The notes beneath the pieces were generated by a model that searched no databases, was not told where the DNA came from, and saw only the letters and a program-made list of their open reading frames with translations. From positions 1 to 55,540 of the forward strand of contig CACWYB010000024.1 in the NCBI GenBank assembly GCA_902765005.1: a stretch of 55,540 bases of DNA, given 5' to 3'. Each line of letters starts with the position of its first letter. The first letter of the stretch is position 1. The position numbers and the translations under genes were made by a program. This document shows positions 23,254-31,785 of the stretch, one piece after another. The DNA is from an uncultured Eubacteriales bacterium. Its GTDB lineage: Bacteria > Bacillota > Clostridia > Christensenellales > CAG-138.

Positions 23254-24702
23254 ATGAAGAAAAAGATTCCCTTCGTAACCGCATACTGGTGGTGCATGAT
23301 CCTGTTCCTGCTGGGGATGCTGTCCCTGTTCCTGGGCAACAGGGAGGGGGGCGTGTCCGAAACGGAGAACAGGACCCTCCAGGCGCTGCCCAGGTTTTCA
23401 CTTTCCGCCTGGCTGGACGGCTCCTTTGCCGAAGGCCTGGAAGGGTACCTGTCCGACCAGATGCCCGGCCGGGACACCATCCTGCAAGGGTCTGCCCGTA
23501 TTCTGGGCCTCTTTGACGCGGCCACGGACCAAGAGCTAATTTTGGACACGGGCATGATCGAGGAGCTGGACGAGATGGCCGGCGGCACGGAGGAGGAAGA
23601 GCTCCTGCCCGAAGCGACGCAGACGGCCCCTCCCGCCACCTTCACCCCGGCGCCCCTGGGCTTAACCATCGAAGCCAGGGTCGAGGCCACTCCGGCCCCC
23701 GGGGCCACCCTGCCCCCCGAGATGAAAGCCACCGCCACGCCTTTGCCCACGGCCACCCCCCGGGAGGTGGACCCCCAGGTGGCGGACACCTCCATCGTGC
23801 GTAGGTTCGCCCTCATTCGGGCGGACGGCTCCCTTTCCACCCAGTTCCAGTTCGGAAAGAGCGCCATCGAAAACACGGCCAAGGCCCTGAACCTGTATCG
23901 GGACGCGGTGCCGGCGGACGGCAGCGTGGTGTTCACCTACATCCCCTACTCCCAGGACGCCAACATCTGGCTGCTGAACCCGGAGAAGTATACGGGCTGG
24001 ATCAGCGACGTGGAGCCCACCCTCCAGGCCAACGTGAAGGACGGGGTGTATGTGTTCTCCACGGTGAACGAGCTGTGCGCCCACATGCAGGCAGGGGAGG
24101 CCTGCTACTTTAAGACCGACCACCACTGGGCGGGCCTGGGGGCCTTCTATGTCCAGCGGCTCATGATGCGGACCTTCGGCGTGCCCTCCGCCGCCTATGA
24201 GGACTTCGCCTACACGGTCCATGAAGATTTTGCCGGGTCCATCACCGCGGAGGCCCGGTCCCTGGCGGGGAAGAAGAGCCTGGTGGACCGGCTGGAGGTG
24301 CCCACGCCCCTGGCGCCGGCCCGGGCCTTTGTGTATCGGAATCTGAACCAGCTGGTGAAGGAGGTCCGGTACATGGAGCCGGAGCGGAAGGTCTACGCCG
24401 CCTTCCTGGGCGGCACCCATTCCCCCTTCTATGTGGCCCAGACGGGCTTTCACACCGGGCGCAACGCCCTGGTGATCTGCGACTCCTTCGGCCTGGCCTT
24501 CGTGGCCTACGCCGCCCCCTACTATGATCACATCTGCCTGGCGGATCTGAGGGAGACCAACAGCTTTGTCACCGGCGGCGGGGCGAGCCTGAGGGAGTAT
24601 ATCCAGGAGTACGACATCGACGACGTGTATTTCATCGTGTCCCGGGGCTGCGGCATCAACTCGGCCTACATGCAGCGGACCGTGGTGAAGTATTTGGGGT
24701 GA
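23254..24702 (+). CDS. DHHW / AlgX-AlgJ-like SGNH-type protein, partner of MBOAT
   Basis: 482 residues with an N-terminal membrane anchor (about 8-27) and a Thr/Pro-rich stretch at about 110-175 that looks like a flexible linker. The signature FKTDHHWAGLGAF (about 288-300) is the DHHW motif, and ICDSFGLAF (about 409-417) gives the SGNH serine. Related proteins accept the acyl group exported by MBOAT and place it on extracellular glycan. It sits eight bases after the MBOAT gene and four before the RCC1-repeat gene, in one operon. Confidence 0.85.
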   Translation: MKKKIPFVTAYWWCMILFLLGMLSLFLGNREGGVSETENRTLQALPRFSLSAWLDGSFAEGLEGYLSDQMPGRDTILQGSARILGLFDAATDQELILDTGMIEELDEMAGGTEEEELLPEATQTAPPATFTPAPLGLTIEARVEATPAPGATLPPEMKATATPLPTATPREVDPQVADTSIVRRFALIRADGSLSTQFQFGKSAIENTAKALNLYRDAVPADGSVVFTYIPYSQDANIWLLNPEKYTGWISDVEPTLQANVKDGVYVFSTVNELCAHMQAGEACYFKTDHHWAGLGAFYVQRLMMRTFGVPSAAYEDFAYTVHEDFAGSITAEARSLAGKKSLVDRLEVPTPLAPARAFVYRNLNQLVKEVRYMEPERKVYAAFLGGTHSPFYVAQTGFHTGRNALVICDSFGLAFVAYAAPYYDHICLADLRETNSFVTGGGASLREYIQEYDIDDVYFIVSRGCGINSAYMQRTVVKYLG

Positions 24703-24706
24703 GCCT

Positions 24707-26170
24707 ATGAGCAGGAAGAAAAAACGTCCCTTCGGAAAGGCCTTCGCCCGCCGGGCCATCTTCTTTTCCACGGTGATCATGGCGGTGCTGGTGGCGGCGG
24801 GGCTGATCCTCTACGGCCAGCGGGAGCGCATCCTCTCCAAGCGGGCGGAGCGGGCTGCGGCCCGGGGGGATTATGAAAAGGCCATCTCCAGCCTGGAGGC
24901 CCTGGAAACGGGCACGGAGGGGGAGCAGGCGCTCCTTGCCTACCGCTATGCCCTGGCGGAGCAGGCCCTGGCGGCGGGGGACGCGGCCCGGGCCGAAACC
25001 CTGTTCACCCAGCTGGGAGACTATGCTGACAGCCGCACCAAGATCCTGGCCTGCCGGTACCTGGCGGCGGAGCAGGCCCTGGAAGCCGGGCGGCTGGAGG
25101 AGGCCAAGGACGCCTTCTATGCCCTCTCAGGCTATGCCGACGCCCTGGAACGGTACGACGGCTGCCGCTACGCCATCGCGGAACAGACAGCGCTGACCGA
25201 TCCGGCGGCAGGTTTTGAGCTCTTCTGGGCCCTGGGCGGGTATTCCGATGCCAAGGACAGGGCCGTGGCCCTGGCCAAACAGGTCACCGGGGAGGCGGAC
25301 GAGACCTTCGCCGTGAACCGGATGCTGGGGGTGTCGGAGGAGCAGGTGGAGCAGATGAAAACCCTCCAATCCATTCGGGCGGGGCTGCCCCAGGGGAAGC
25401 TGGCCGTGGGGTTCTACCACACCGTGGGCCTGAAGGCGGACGGCACCGTTCTGGCTGTGGGCCGGAACGAGGAGGGGCAGTGCAGCGTGGACGGCTGGAC
25501 CGGCATCCGGGCGGTGGCCTGCGGGGCCTACCACACCGTGGGTCTGAGGGGCGATGGCACGGTGGTGGCCGTGGGCCGGAACGAGGAAGGCCAATGCGAA
25601 GTTAGCGGCTGGACCGGCGTGGTGGCCGTGGCCTGTTCGGATTATAACACCCTGGCCCTGCTCAGCGACGGCACCGTGATCAGCGCCGGATATCAGCCCT
25701 ACGCGGAGCTGGCCGGCTGGCGGGACATCGTGAGCATCGAGGGCGGCAGTTACGGGGCCGTGGGCATCGGCGCCGACGGCCGGGTCTATTGCTCCCATGC
25801 CTCCCTGCGCAGCGAGAGCCTGGCGGGGGCGGTGGCCGCGGATGTGTCCACCGGCTACTGCGTGGCTTTGAAGGAGGACGGGACCGTGGTCCACACCGCG
25901 CTGGAGCTCCCCTGGGAGAACGTGGTGGCCCTGTCCGCTTCCAGCACAGGGGTCCTGGCGCTGAACGATCAGGGGCAGGTCCTGTGCCACTGGTTCCGCA
26001 GCCGGGACGCGGTGGACTTTTCGGACGTGACCGGGGCGGTGGCCCTGGCGGCGGGGGGCACCCATTCGGCGGTGCTGCTCTCTGACGGGACCGTGATCGC
26101 CCGGGGCAGCGGCGAAGCCGGGGAATGCGACACCGGCGGCTGGAAGCTGGGCGAAACGAAAGGGGAATAA
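24707..26170 (+). CDS. membrane-anchored protein with helical repeats and RCC1 repeats
   Basis: 487 residues. A transmembrane helix (about 18-38) is followed by three TPR-like helical repeats, each ending in a GDYADSR / SGYADALER / GGYSDAKDR type turn (about 60-185). The C-terminal half is a beta-propeller-like set of RCC1 repeats: units such as HTVGLKADGTVLAVGRNEEGQC recur about every 40 residues up to the end. RCC1 repeats bind proteins or surfaces; the role here is unknown. TTGGGGTGAG serves as ribosome site. Being third in the MBOAT-DHHW operon suggests a part in cell-surface assembly or adhesion. Confidence 0.8.
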   Translation: MSRKKKRPFGKAFARRAIFFSTVIMAVLVAAGLILYGQRERILSKRAERAAARGDYEKAISSLEALETGTEGEQALLAYRYALAEQALAAGDAARAETLFTQLGDYADSRTKILACRYLAAEQALEAGRLEEAKDAFYALSGYADALERYDGCRYAIAEQTALTDPAAGFELFWALGGYSDAKDRAVALAKQVTGEADETFAVNRMLGVSEEQVEQMKTLQSIRAGLPQGKLAVGFYHTVGLKADGTVLAVGRNEEGQCSVDGWTGIRAVACGAYHTVGLRGDGTVVAVGRNEEGQCEVSGWTGVVAVACSDYNTLALLSDGTVISAGYQPYAELAGWRDIVSIEGGSYGAVGIGADGRVYCSHASLRSESLAGAVAADVSTGYCVALKEDGTVVHTALELPWENVVALSASSTGVLALNDQGQVLCHWFRSRDAVDFSDVTGAVALAAGGTHSAVLLSDGTVIARGSGEAGECDTGGWKLGETKGE

Positions 26171-26182
26171 GGGAAATACACA

Positions 26183-26226
26183 AAAGGGCCCTGCGCCGTG
26201 CGCGCGGGGCTCTTTGTTATTTTTGG
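26183..26226 (+). terminator. terminator after the MBOAT operon
   Basis: Imperfect GC-rich stem AAAGGGCCCTGCGC - CGT - GCGCGCGGGGCTCTTT followed by GTTATTTTT. Confidence 0.65.
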
Positions 26227-26297
26227 CAGAATGCATAAATAATGTATAGAAACAATTAAAACAACGAATTTACTGAAAATAAATTTATAAAAATACG

Positions 26298-26326
26298 TTG
26301 ACAAGGAATAGAAATTCGTGTATACT
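26298..26326 (+). promoter_or_regulatory. promoter of the amino-acid ABC transporter
   Basis: TTGACA, exact 17-base spacer, TATACT; near-consensus. The leader is about 28 bases. The AT-rich stretch at 26228-26297 may act as an UP element. Confidence 0.8.
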
Positions 26327-26359
26327 ACGGGGCAACGAACAAAAACGGAGGAACAAAAC

Positions 26360-27205
26360 ATGAAAAAACTGATCGTTTGGGTGTTGGCGGCGGCCATGGT
26401 GCTGTGTGGGGTCGCCTGCCAGAAGAAGGAGGAAAAGAAGGTGCTGACCGTGGCCATGTCGCCGGACTTTGCGCCCATGGAGTTTGTGGACACCAGCAAG
26501 ACCGGGCAGGACCAGTTTGTGGGGTTCGACGTGACCTTGGCCAACTATCTGGCCCAGGAGCTGGGCATGGAGCTGGAACTGAAGCCCATGAGCTTTGACG
26601 CCTGCCAGACGGCGGTGCAGCTGGGGTCCGTGGATATGTCCATCTCCGGCTTCTCCTGGAAGGCGGACCGGGCGGAGAACTTCCTGCTGTCCGACTACTA
26701 TATCGCCGGCGACAATGAAACGGAGCAGTCCGTCATCACCACCAAGGCCAAGGAGAACACCATCACGGAGGCCAAGGGCTTTTCGGGCATGAAGGTGGGC
26801 GCCCAGGCCGCCTCCCTGCAGGAGCAGCTGGTGAAGGAGGCCCTGGTGCCTGAAGGGGCGGAGCTGGTGGTGTACAAGAGCATCGACGATGCGGTGCTGG
26901 CCCTGCAGACCGGGAAGATCGACGCCCTGGCCGTGGCCCATGGGAATGGGGAGGCCATCATCAGCAACAACCCGGATATCGCCTTCACGGGCTACGATTT
27001 TGACGTGGACCCCAAGTATGAGAACAACGTGATCCTGCTGAACAAGAACAGCACCGAGCTGCTGGAGAAGGTGAACGCGGCCTTGGCCAAGGCCCTGGCG
27101 GCGAACCTGTACGACGGCTGGTATGAGGACGCCAAGGCCCTGGCAGGCATCGAGACCGCCGAGGAAGTGAGCTACGACGACGAGGGCCAGGCGCCCACGG
27201 AGTGA
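26360..27205 (+). CDS. polar amino-acid ABC transporter, substrate-binding lipoprotein
   Basis: 281 residues from the ATG at 26360, chosen for GGAGG eight bases upstream and a proper signal: MKKLIVWVLAAAMVLCGVAC with lipobox cysteine C20. The mature part follows the family 3 binding-protein plan (VAMSPDFAPMEFVD ... GFDVTLANYLAQELGMELELKPM ... IDALAVAHGNGEAI). It captures a polar amino acid outside the membrane and hands it to the permease at 27390. The 184-base gap to the permease is filled with a repeat element, which is unusual inside such an operon. Confidence 0.92.
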   Translation: MKKLIVWVLAAAMVLCGVACQKKEEKKVLTVAMSPDFAPMEFVDTSKTGQDQFVGFDVTLANYLAQELGMELELKPMSFDACQTAVQLGSVDMSISGFSWKADRAENFLLSDYYIAGDNETEQSVITTKAKENTITEAKGFSGMKVGAQAASLQEQLVKEALVPEGAELVVYKSIDDAVLALQTGKIDALAVAHGNGEAIISNNPDIAFTGYDFDVDPKYENNVILLNKNSTELLEKVNAALAKALAANLYDGWYEDAKALAGIETAEEVSYDDEGQAPTE

Positions 27206-27225
27206 TTGGATAGTATTCATAGCAC

Positions 27226-27363
27226 GCACCCTTTCTTGAAAGAAAGGGTGCATCCCCAAAGAACTTTACCTGATCGGCGGCGCCTTCGCTGCGGTCCATG
27301 ACATCTTTGTCAAGTTTCTCTTTTTCCGCCGCTTTTTCTCTTTGTAGAAAGAGAAAAAGCGGC
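27226..27363 (-). repeat. bipartite intergenic hairpin repeat, copy 2 (B then A)
   Basis: Hairpin B is perfect: GCACCCTTTCTT - GA - AAGAAAGGGTGC (27226-27251). Then the box CCCCAAAGAACTTTACC (reverse of GGTAAAGTTCTTTGGGG). Hairpin A is a perfect 16-bp stem GCCGCTTTTTCTCTTT - GTAG - AAAGAGAAAAAGCGGC (27328-27363). It lies between the binding-protein and permease genes. Confidence 0.8.
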
Positions 27364-27389
27364 AATAAAAACCCAAAGAAAGCATACTC

Positions 27390-28073
27390 ATGACACTAAC
27401 CACAGTCATCCAAAACATCATCAAGATCATGTCCCGCTACTGGGACGTGTTCCTCATCAAGGGCGTGAGCATCACCTTGGCCCTGTCCGCCATCACGGTG
27501 GCCTTCGGGGCGGTGTTCGGCTCGCTGCTGGCGCTGATGAAGATGTCCCGGTTCAAGGTGCTCCGGGGGCTGGTCACGGCCTTCGTGGAGTTCATCCGGG
27601 GCACGCCCATGCTGCTGCAGCTGTATGTGGGCTACTTCATCGTGCCGCTCCTGTTTCCGGCCCTGGGCCTGGGCACCTTCGCCAGCATCGCCGTGGCCCT
27701 GGTCATCAACAGCTCCGCCTACGTTTCGGAGATCATCCGCTCTGGCATCCAGGCGGTGGACGCGGGCCAGGGGGAGGCCGCCCGGAGCCTTGGCCTCTCA
27801 AAGGCCCAGACCATGGGAAAGGTAATCCTGCCCCAGGCGGTGAAAAACATTCTGCCCGCCTTGGGCAACGAGTTCGTCACCATCATCAAGGAAACGAGCC
27901 TGGCCTCCACCTTCTTCGTGGGGGACCTGATGACCGCGTACCTCACCGTGAAGGGGGTCACCTATCTGGCCTTTGAGAGCCTCATCATCGTGGGCGTGAT
28001 CTATTTCGTGCTCACCTTCTGCCTGAGCAAGCTCATCGGCGTGTACGAAAGGAGGCTGAAGCAAAGTGACTGA
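27390..28073 (+). CDS. amino-acid ABC transporter permease (HisM/GlnP type)
   Basis: 227 residues with about five membrane segments. The EAA loop is visible as [45 protein letters not shown] (about 115-160), and the N-terminal ..[16 protein letters not shown] and [12 protein letters not shown] signatures identify the HisM/GlnP family. It forms the membrane channel with the binding protein and ATPase around it. The ribosome site (AAAGAAAG) is weak. It overlaps the ATPase gene by eight bases. Confidence 0.92.
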   Translation: MTLTTVIQNIIKIMSRYWDVFLIKGVSITLALSAITVAFGAVFGSLLALMKMSRFKVLRGLVTAFVEFIRGTPMLLQLYVGYFIVPLLFPALGLGTFASIAVALVINSSAYVSEIIRSGIQAVDAGQGEAARSLGLSKAQTMGKVILPQAVKNILPALGNEFVTIIKETSLASTFFVGDLMTAYLTVKGVTYLAFESLIIVGVIYFVLTFCLSKLIGVYERRLKQSD

Positions 28074-28803
28074 CACCGTTTTGATCGAAACGAAAGCCCT
28101 CACCAAGAGCTTCGGCTCCGTGAACGTGCTCAAGGGCGTGGACGTGCAGGTGCACCAAGGGGAGGCCCTGGCCATCATCGGCCCCTCCGGCGGCGGAAAG
28201 AGTACCTTCCTCCGGTGCCTCAACCTGCTGGAGCAGCCCGACGGTGGGGAGGTGATCTTCGAGGGGCAGAAGATCAACCAGAAGGGCGTGGACGTGGACG
28301 CCTACCGGCAGAAGATGGGCATGGTGTTCCAGCATTTCAACGTCTTCCCCCATATGACCGTTCAGGAGAACATCACCATGGCCCCGGTGCTTTTGAAGAA
28401 GAAGACCAAGGCCGAGGCGGAGAAGCAGGCCGTTTCCCTGCTGAGTCGGGTGGGGCTCCTGGACAAAAAGGACGAGTACCCCCGCAAGCTCTCCGGCGGG
28501 CAGAAGCAGCGGCTGGCCATCGTGCGGGCCCTGGCCATGGAGCCGGACGTGATGCTCTTTGACGAGCCCACCTCCGCCCTGGACCCGGAGATGGTGGGGG
28601 AGGTGCTCTCCGTTATCCGCTCCCTGGTGAAGCAGGGCATGACCACCGTCATCGTCACCCACGAGATGGGGTTCGCCCGGGAGGTCAGCGATCGCATCCT
28701 CTTCATGGCCGACGGGACCATCGTGGAGCAGGGCGCCCCCGGGGCGCTCCTGGATCACCCCAAGGAGAAGCGCACCGTTGAGTTTTTGAGTAAAGTGTTA
28801 TAA
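28066..28803 (+). CDS. amino-acid ABC transporter ATP-binding protein (GlnQ type)
   Basis: 245 residues. Walker A is GPSGGGKST (about 40-48), the Q-loop [10 protein letters not shown], the ABC signature [17 protein letters not shown] and Walker [13 protein letters not shown] (about 161-172) are complete, with the H-loop in [10 protein letters not shown]. The start is GTG at 28066 with GGAGG upstream, overlapping the permease end. It powers uptake by the binding protein and permease. Confidence 0.95.
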   Translation: MTDTVLIETKALTKSFGSVNVLKGVDVQVHQGEALAIIGPSGGGKSTFLRCLNLLEQPDGGEVIFEGQKINQKGVDVDAYRQKMGMVFQHFNVFPHMTVQENITMAPVLLKKKTKAEAEKQAVSLLSRVGLLDKKDEYPRKLSGGQKQRLAIVRALAMEPDVMLFDEPTSALDPEMVGEVLSVIRSLVKQGMTTVIVTHEMGFAREVSDRILFMADGTIVEQGAPGALLDHPKEKRTVEFLSKVL

Positions 28804-28820
28804 GAAATGATTTATATTTT

Positions 28821-28952
28821 GCGCCCTTTCTTGTAAGAAAGGGCGCCCCCAAAGAACTTTAGGAATACTAATGGGCTTAGGCTGGGATATCTTGATCCCC
28901 TCCTGAGCTTTTTTTCCGTCGCTTTTTCTTTTCACTGAAAAGAAAAAGCGGC
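28821..28952 (-). repeat. bipartite intergenic hairpin repeat, copy 3 (B then A)
   Basis: Hairpin B: GCGCCCTTTCTT - GT - AAGAAAGGGCGC (28821-28846), perfect. The AAAGAACTTTA box follows. TCCTGAGCTTTTTTT at about 28901 is the middle part, and hairpin A (28918-28952) has arms GTCGCTTTTTCTTTTC and GAAAAGAAAAAGCGGC with one G-T pair. Confidence 0.8.
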
Positions 28953-28992
28953 AACAAAAAACAACCTAAAAAAGTATATTCTTCCCCCTGCG

Positions 28993-29022
28993 TTGACAGG
29001 GATATTGGGGCCTTGCTACAAT
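28993..29022 (+). promoter_or_regulatory. promoter of the tryptophanase-family gene
   Basis: TTGACA, 18-base spacer, TACAAT, 85 bases before the chosen ATG. No tna-type leader peptide with a Trp codon could be supported in the leader. Confidence 0.65.
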
Positions 29023-29107
29023 TTATTTAGTCCGATGCTGTCCGCCAGCCGAGCTTTCGGTGACCGGGGTATCTCTGAATCTATCTGAATTGGAGGCACA
29101 AAACAGT

Positions 29108-30730
29108 ATGGAATATCCCCTCAACGTACCCGCGCCCCGTTCCTTCGCCTATGTGAAGCGGAACATCCCCCAGGTGACCGTGGAGCAGCGGGAAAGAGCC
29201 CTGAAAAGCACCCACTACAACGAATTCGCCTTCCCCGCGGGCATGCTCACCGTGGACATGCTCTCCGACTCCGGCACCACCGCCATGACCGACCTGCAGT
29301 GGAGCGCCCTCATGCTGGGCGACGAGAGCTACGGCCGGAACAAGGGCTACTACGTGCTGCTGGACGCCATGCGGGACGTGTTCGAGCGGGGCGATGACCA
29401 GAAGCGGGCCATCGACCTGGTCCGCACGGGCTGCGAAGACATCGAAAAGCTCATGGACGAGCTGTACCTGGTGGAGCAGGAGGGCGGCCTCTTCAACGGC
29501 GGCGCGGCCCAGATGGAGCGGCCCAACACCTTCCTGGTGCCCCAGGGCCGGTGCGCGGAGAGCCTGCTGTTCTCCATCGTGTCGAAGATTTTGAACGACC
29601 GTCACCCGGGCAAGAGCTTCACCATCCCCAGCAACGGCCATTTCGACACCACCGAGGGCAACATCAAGCAGATGGGCTCCATCCCCCGGAACCTGTACGA
29701 TAAGGACCTTTTGTGGGAGGTGCCCCAGGGCGGCAAATATGAAAAGAACCCCTTCAAGGGCAACATGGACCTGGAGAAGCTCCAGCAGATGATCGACGAG
29801 CTGGGGCCGGAGAACATCCCCATGGTCTACACCACCATCACCAACAACACGGTTTGCGGCCAGCCCGTATCCATGGCCAACATCCGTGAGGTGAGCAGGA
29901 TCGCCCACAAGTACGAGATCCCCTACATGCTGGACGCGGCCCGCTGGGCGGAAAACTGCTACTTCATCAAGATGAACGAGGAGGGCTACGCCGACAAGTC
30001 CATCTTCGAGATCGCCAAAGAGCTCTTCTCCTACTGCGACGGCTTCACCGCCTCCCTCAAGAAGGACGGCCACGCCAACATGGGCGGCGTGTGCGCCTTT
30101 AGGGACAAGGGCTACTTCTGGAAGAAGTTCTCCGATTTCAACGCCGACGGCACCGTGAAGACGGACGTGGGCATCCTCTTGAAGGTGAAGCAGATCTCCT
30201 CCTACGGCAACGACTCCTACGGCGGCATGTCCGGCCGGGACATCATGGCTCTGGCCGCCGGGCTCTACGAGTGCGGCCGGTTCGAGTATCTGGATGAGCG
30301 GGTGAAGCAGTGCGAGTACCTGGCCCAGGGCTTCTACAAGGCGGGTCTGCCCGTGGTGCTGCCCGCCGGCGGCCACGGGGTGTATCTCAACATGGACAGG
30401 TTCTTCGACGGCAAGCGGGGCCACGACAGCTTCGCCGGCGAGGGCTTCTCCCTGGAGCTCATCCGCCGCTACGGCATCCGGGTCTCCGAGCTGGGCGACT
30501 ACTCCATGGAATATGACCTGAAGACCCCCGAGCAGCAGGCGGAGGTGTGCAACGTGGTCCGCTTCGCCATCAACCGGAGCCAGCTCTCTCAGGAGCACCT
30601 GGACTACGTGATCGCCGCCGTGACCGCCCTCTACCAGGATCGGGATTCCATCCCCAACATGCGCATCACCATGGGCCACAACCTGCCCATGCGCCATTTC
30701 CACGCGTTCCTGGAGCCGTATTACGTGTGA
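29108..30730 (+). CDS. PLP-dependent beta-eliminating lyase, tryptophanase / tyrosine phenol-lyase family
   Basis: 540 residues from the ATG at 29108 (GGAGG 11 bases upstream). Family marks include DSGTTAMTDLQWSALMLGDESY (about 57-78), TITNNTVCGQPVSMANIREVS, YMLDAARWAENCYF (PLP aspartate) and SLKKDGHANMGG, where K318 or K319 should bind PLP. Family enzymes split L-tryptophan to indole, or tyrosine to phenol, with pyruvate and ammonia. At 540 residues it is about 70 longer than classic TnaA or Tpl, placing it in a longer clade whose substrate is less certain. It is a single-gene unit flanked by hairpin repeats on both sides. Confidence 0.85.
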   Translation: MEYPLNVPAPRSFAYVKRNIPQVTVEQRERALKSTHYNEFAFPAGMLTVDMLSDSGTTAMTDLQWSALMLGDESYGRNKGYYVLLDAMRDVFERGDDQKRAIDLVRTGCEDIEKLMDELYLVEQEGGLFNGGAAQMERPNTFLVPQGRCAESLLFSIVSKILNDRHPGKSFTIPSNGHFDTTEGNIKQMGSIPRNLYDKDLLWEVPQGGKYEKNPFKGNMDLEKLQQMIDELGPENIPMVYTTITNNTVCGQPVSMANIREVSRIAHKYEIPYMLDAARWAENCYFIKMNEEGYADKSIFEIAKELFSYCDGFTASLKKDGHANMGGVCAFRDKGYFWKKFSDFNADGTVKTDVGILLKVKQISSYGNDSYGGMSGRDIMALAAGLYECGRFEYLDERVKQCEYLAQGFYKAGLPVVLPAGGHGVYLNMDRFFDGKRGHDSFAGEGFSLELIRRYGIRVSELGDYSMEYDLKTPEQQAEVCNVVRFAINRSQLSQEHLDYVIAAVTALYQDRDSIPNMRITMGHNLPMRHFHAFLEPYYV

Positions 30731-30750
30731 GGTATCGTCATCTTAATCTT

Positions 30751-30888
30751 GCCGCTTTTTCTTTTCGGTGAAAAAGAAAAAGTGGCGCAAAAAGAAAAGC
30801 TCAGGAAGTCTAACGGGATAGATTTCCTGAGCTTTTTATATGGTTAAGTTCTTTTTGGGCGCCTTTTTCTTGTCTAAGAAAAAGGTGC
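30751..30888 (+). repeat. bipartite intergenic hairpin repeat, copy 4 (A, terminator, B)
   Basis: Hairpin A 30751-30786 (GCCGCTTTTTCTTTTC arm); a perfect terminator GCTCAGGAA ... TTCCTGAGC then TTTTT (30799-30837); the TTAAGTTCTTTTTGGG box; hairpin B 30859-30888 (GCGCCTTTTTCTT / AAGAAAAAGGTGC). It separates two convergent genes. Confidence 0.8.
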
Positions 30889-30909
30889 GAAGCTTCCAAT
30901 ATGTTCCAC

Positions 30910-31641
30910 TTAAATGCTTCTTAGCCAGGCCTCGATGAACCGGCTCTCGTACGCGTGGGCCAGGGCGTTGGGGTGGGTGTTCCGAGGCGGGTCCACGGCG
31001 AAGGTGCGGGTGCGGAAGTCACGGACGGACTTTTCGATGGCCGGGTTGGTGGAGCGGCCCATGACCGGGCAGCGCTCGTCCCCGTTCAGGTCCAGGTAGG
31101 GGATGCCCCACTTGCGGGCCAGAGCGATCTGGGCCTGCCGGTATTCGTCCGTTTCGCAGCCGTTGGAGATGAGCATGCCTATATGGGCAAAGGGATGGTG
31201 CTCCATGAGATAGGGGAGGACCATGTTCCAGGCGCCGCAGAAGGTGTCGATGGACGTGTCGTCCAAAGCGCCCAGGCGGATGACCCCCTTCTTCACCTCT
31301 CCGTCGTCTCCGGAGGAACGGGGGCGGTGGTGGCTGTCGTTGATGCCAAAGTAGAGGGTGATGTAGTCCGCCGCCGGGTCGATGGTCCTGTAGAGGCCGC
31401 CGGAGAAGGTGTTGAGGAACACCTCGTCGGAGGGGGTAGCCATGGTCATGCCGCCCACGGCCAGATGCTGGATGCGCATGCCGTTGCGGTCCGCGATCAG
31501 GTAATCGTAGGTGCGGCGCTTGCCCGCAAAGGGACCCTCTGTGAACAGGGGCTCGCCCTCCGGGGCGCCGGAGAAGTTGCCGTCGGTGAAGCTGTCGCCG
31601 CAGACGGCCCAGAGTTTGCCGGTGAGGATGTTTTCGGTCAT
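30910..31641 (-). CDS. SGNH/GDSL-family hydrolase
   Basis: 243 residues from the ATG at 31641, chosen because AAAGGGG lies upstream and MTENILTGKLWAVCGDSFTDG gives the normal domain start. Block I is GDSFTDG (serine nucleophile), block III is FGINDSHH, and block V is THPNALAH near the end (catalytic His). There is no signal peptide, so it should be cytoplasmic. Family members remove acyl groups from sugars, lipids or peptides; the substrate is unknown. Confidence 0.82.
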   Translation of the reverse strand: MTENILTGKLWAVCGDSFTDGNFSGAPEGEPLFTEGPFAGKRRTYDYLIADRNGMRIQHLAVGGMTMATPSDEVFLNTFSGGLYRTIDPAADYITLYFGINDSHHRPRSSGDDGEVKKGVIRLGALDDTSIDTFCGAWNMVLPYLMEHHPFAHIGMLISNGCETDEYRQAQIALARKWGIPYLDLNGDERCPVMGRSTNPAIEKSVRDFRTRTFAVDPPRNTHPNALAHAYESRFIEAWLRSI

Positions 31642-31670
31642 AGGTGGTCCCCTTTCCGTGGGCTGAGGAC

Positions 31671-31699
31671 AGTATACGCCCATTTGACCGATCTGTCCA
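31671..31699 (-). promoter_or_regulatory. promoter of the SGNH hydrolase gene
   Basis: Minus strand TGGACA, exact 17-base spacer, TATACT, 30 bases before the ATG. Confidence 0.55.
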
Positions 31700-31722
31700 T
31701 GGGGTCGCGGCCGGGAAATCTA

Positions 31723-31751
31723 TTGTGCAATCGGAATAAACATGGTATGAT
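31723..31751 (+). promoter_or_regulatory. promoter of the FAD oxidoreductase gene
   Basis: TTGTGC, exact 17-base spacer, TATGAT. It is divergent from, and 24 bases away from, the SGNH hydrolase promoter. Confidence 0.6.
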
Positions 31752-31785
31752 TATTTGTTAAGTCCACCCACAGGAGGTGCATTCC

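Noticed and set aside
28952-29108. tna-type leader peptide with Trp codon
   Set aside because: No short frame with a ribosome site and a Trp codon followed by a Rho-type region could be supported.
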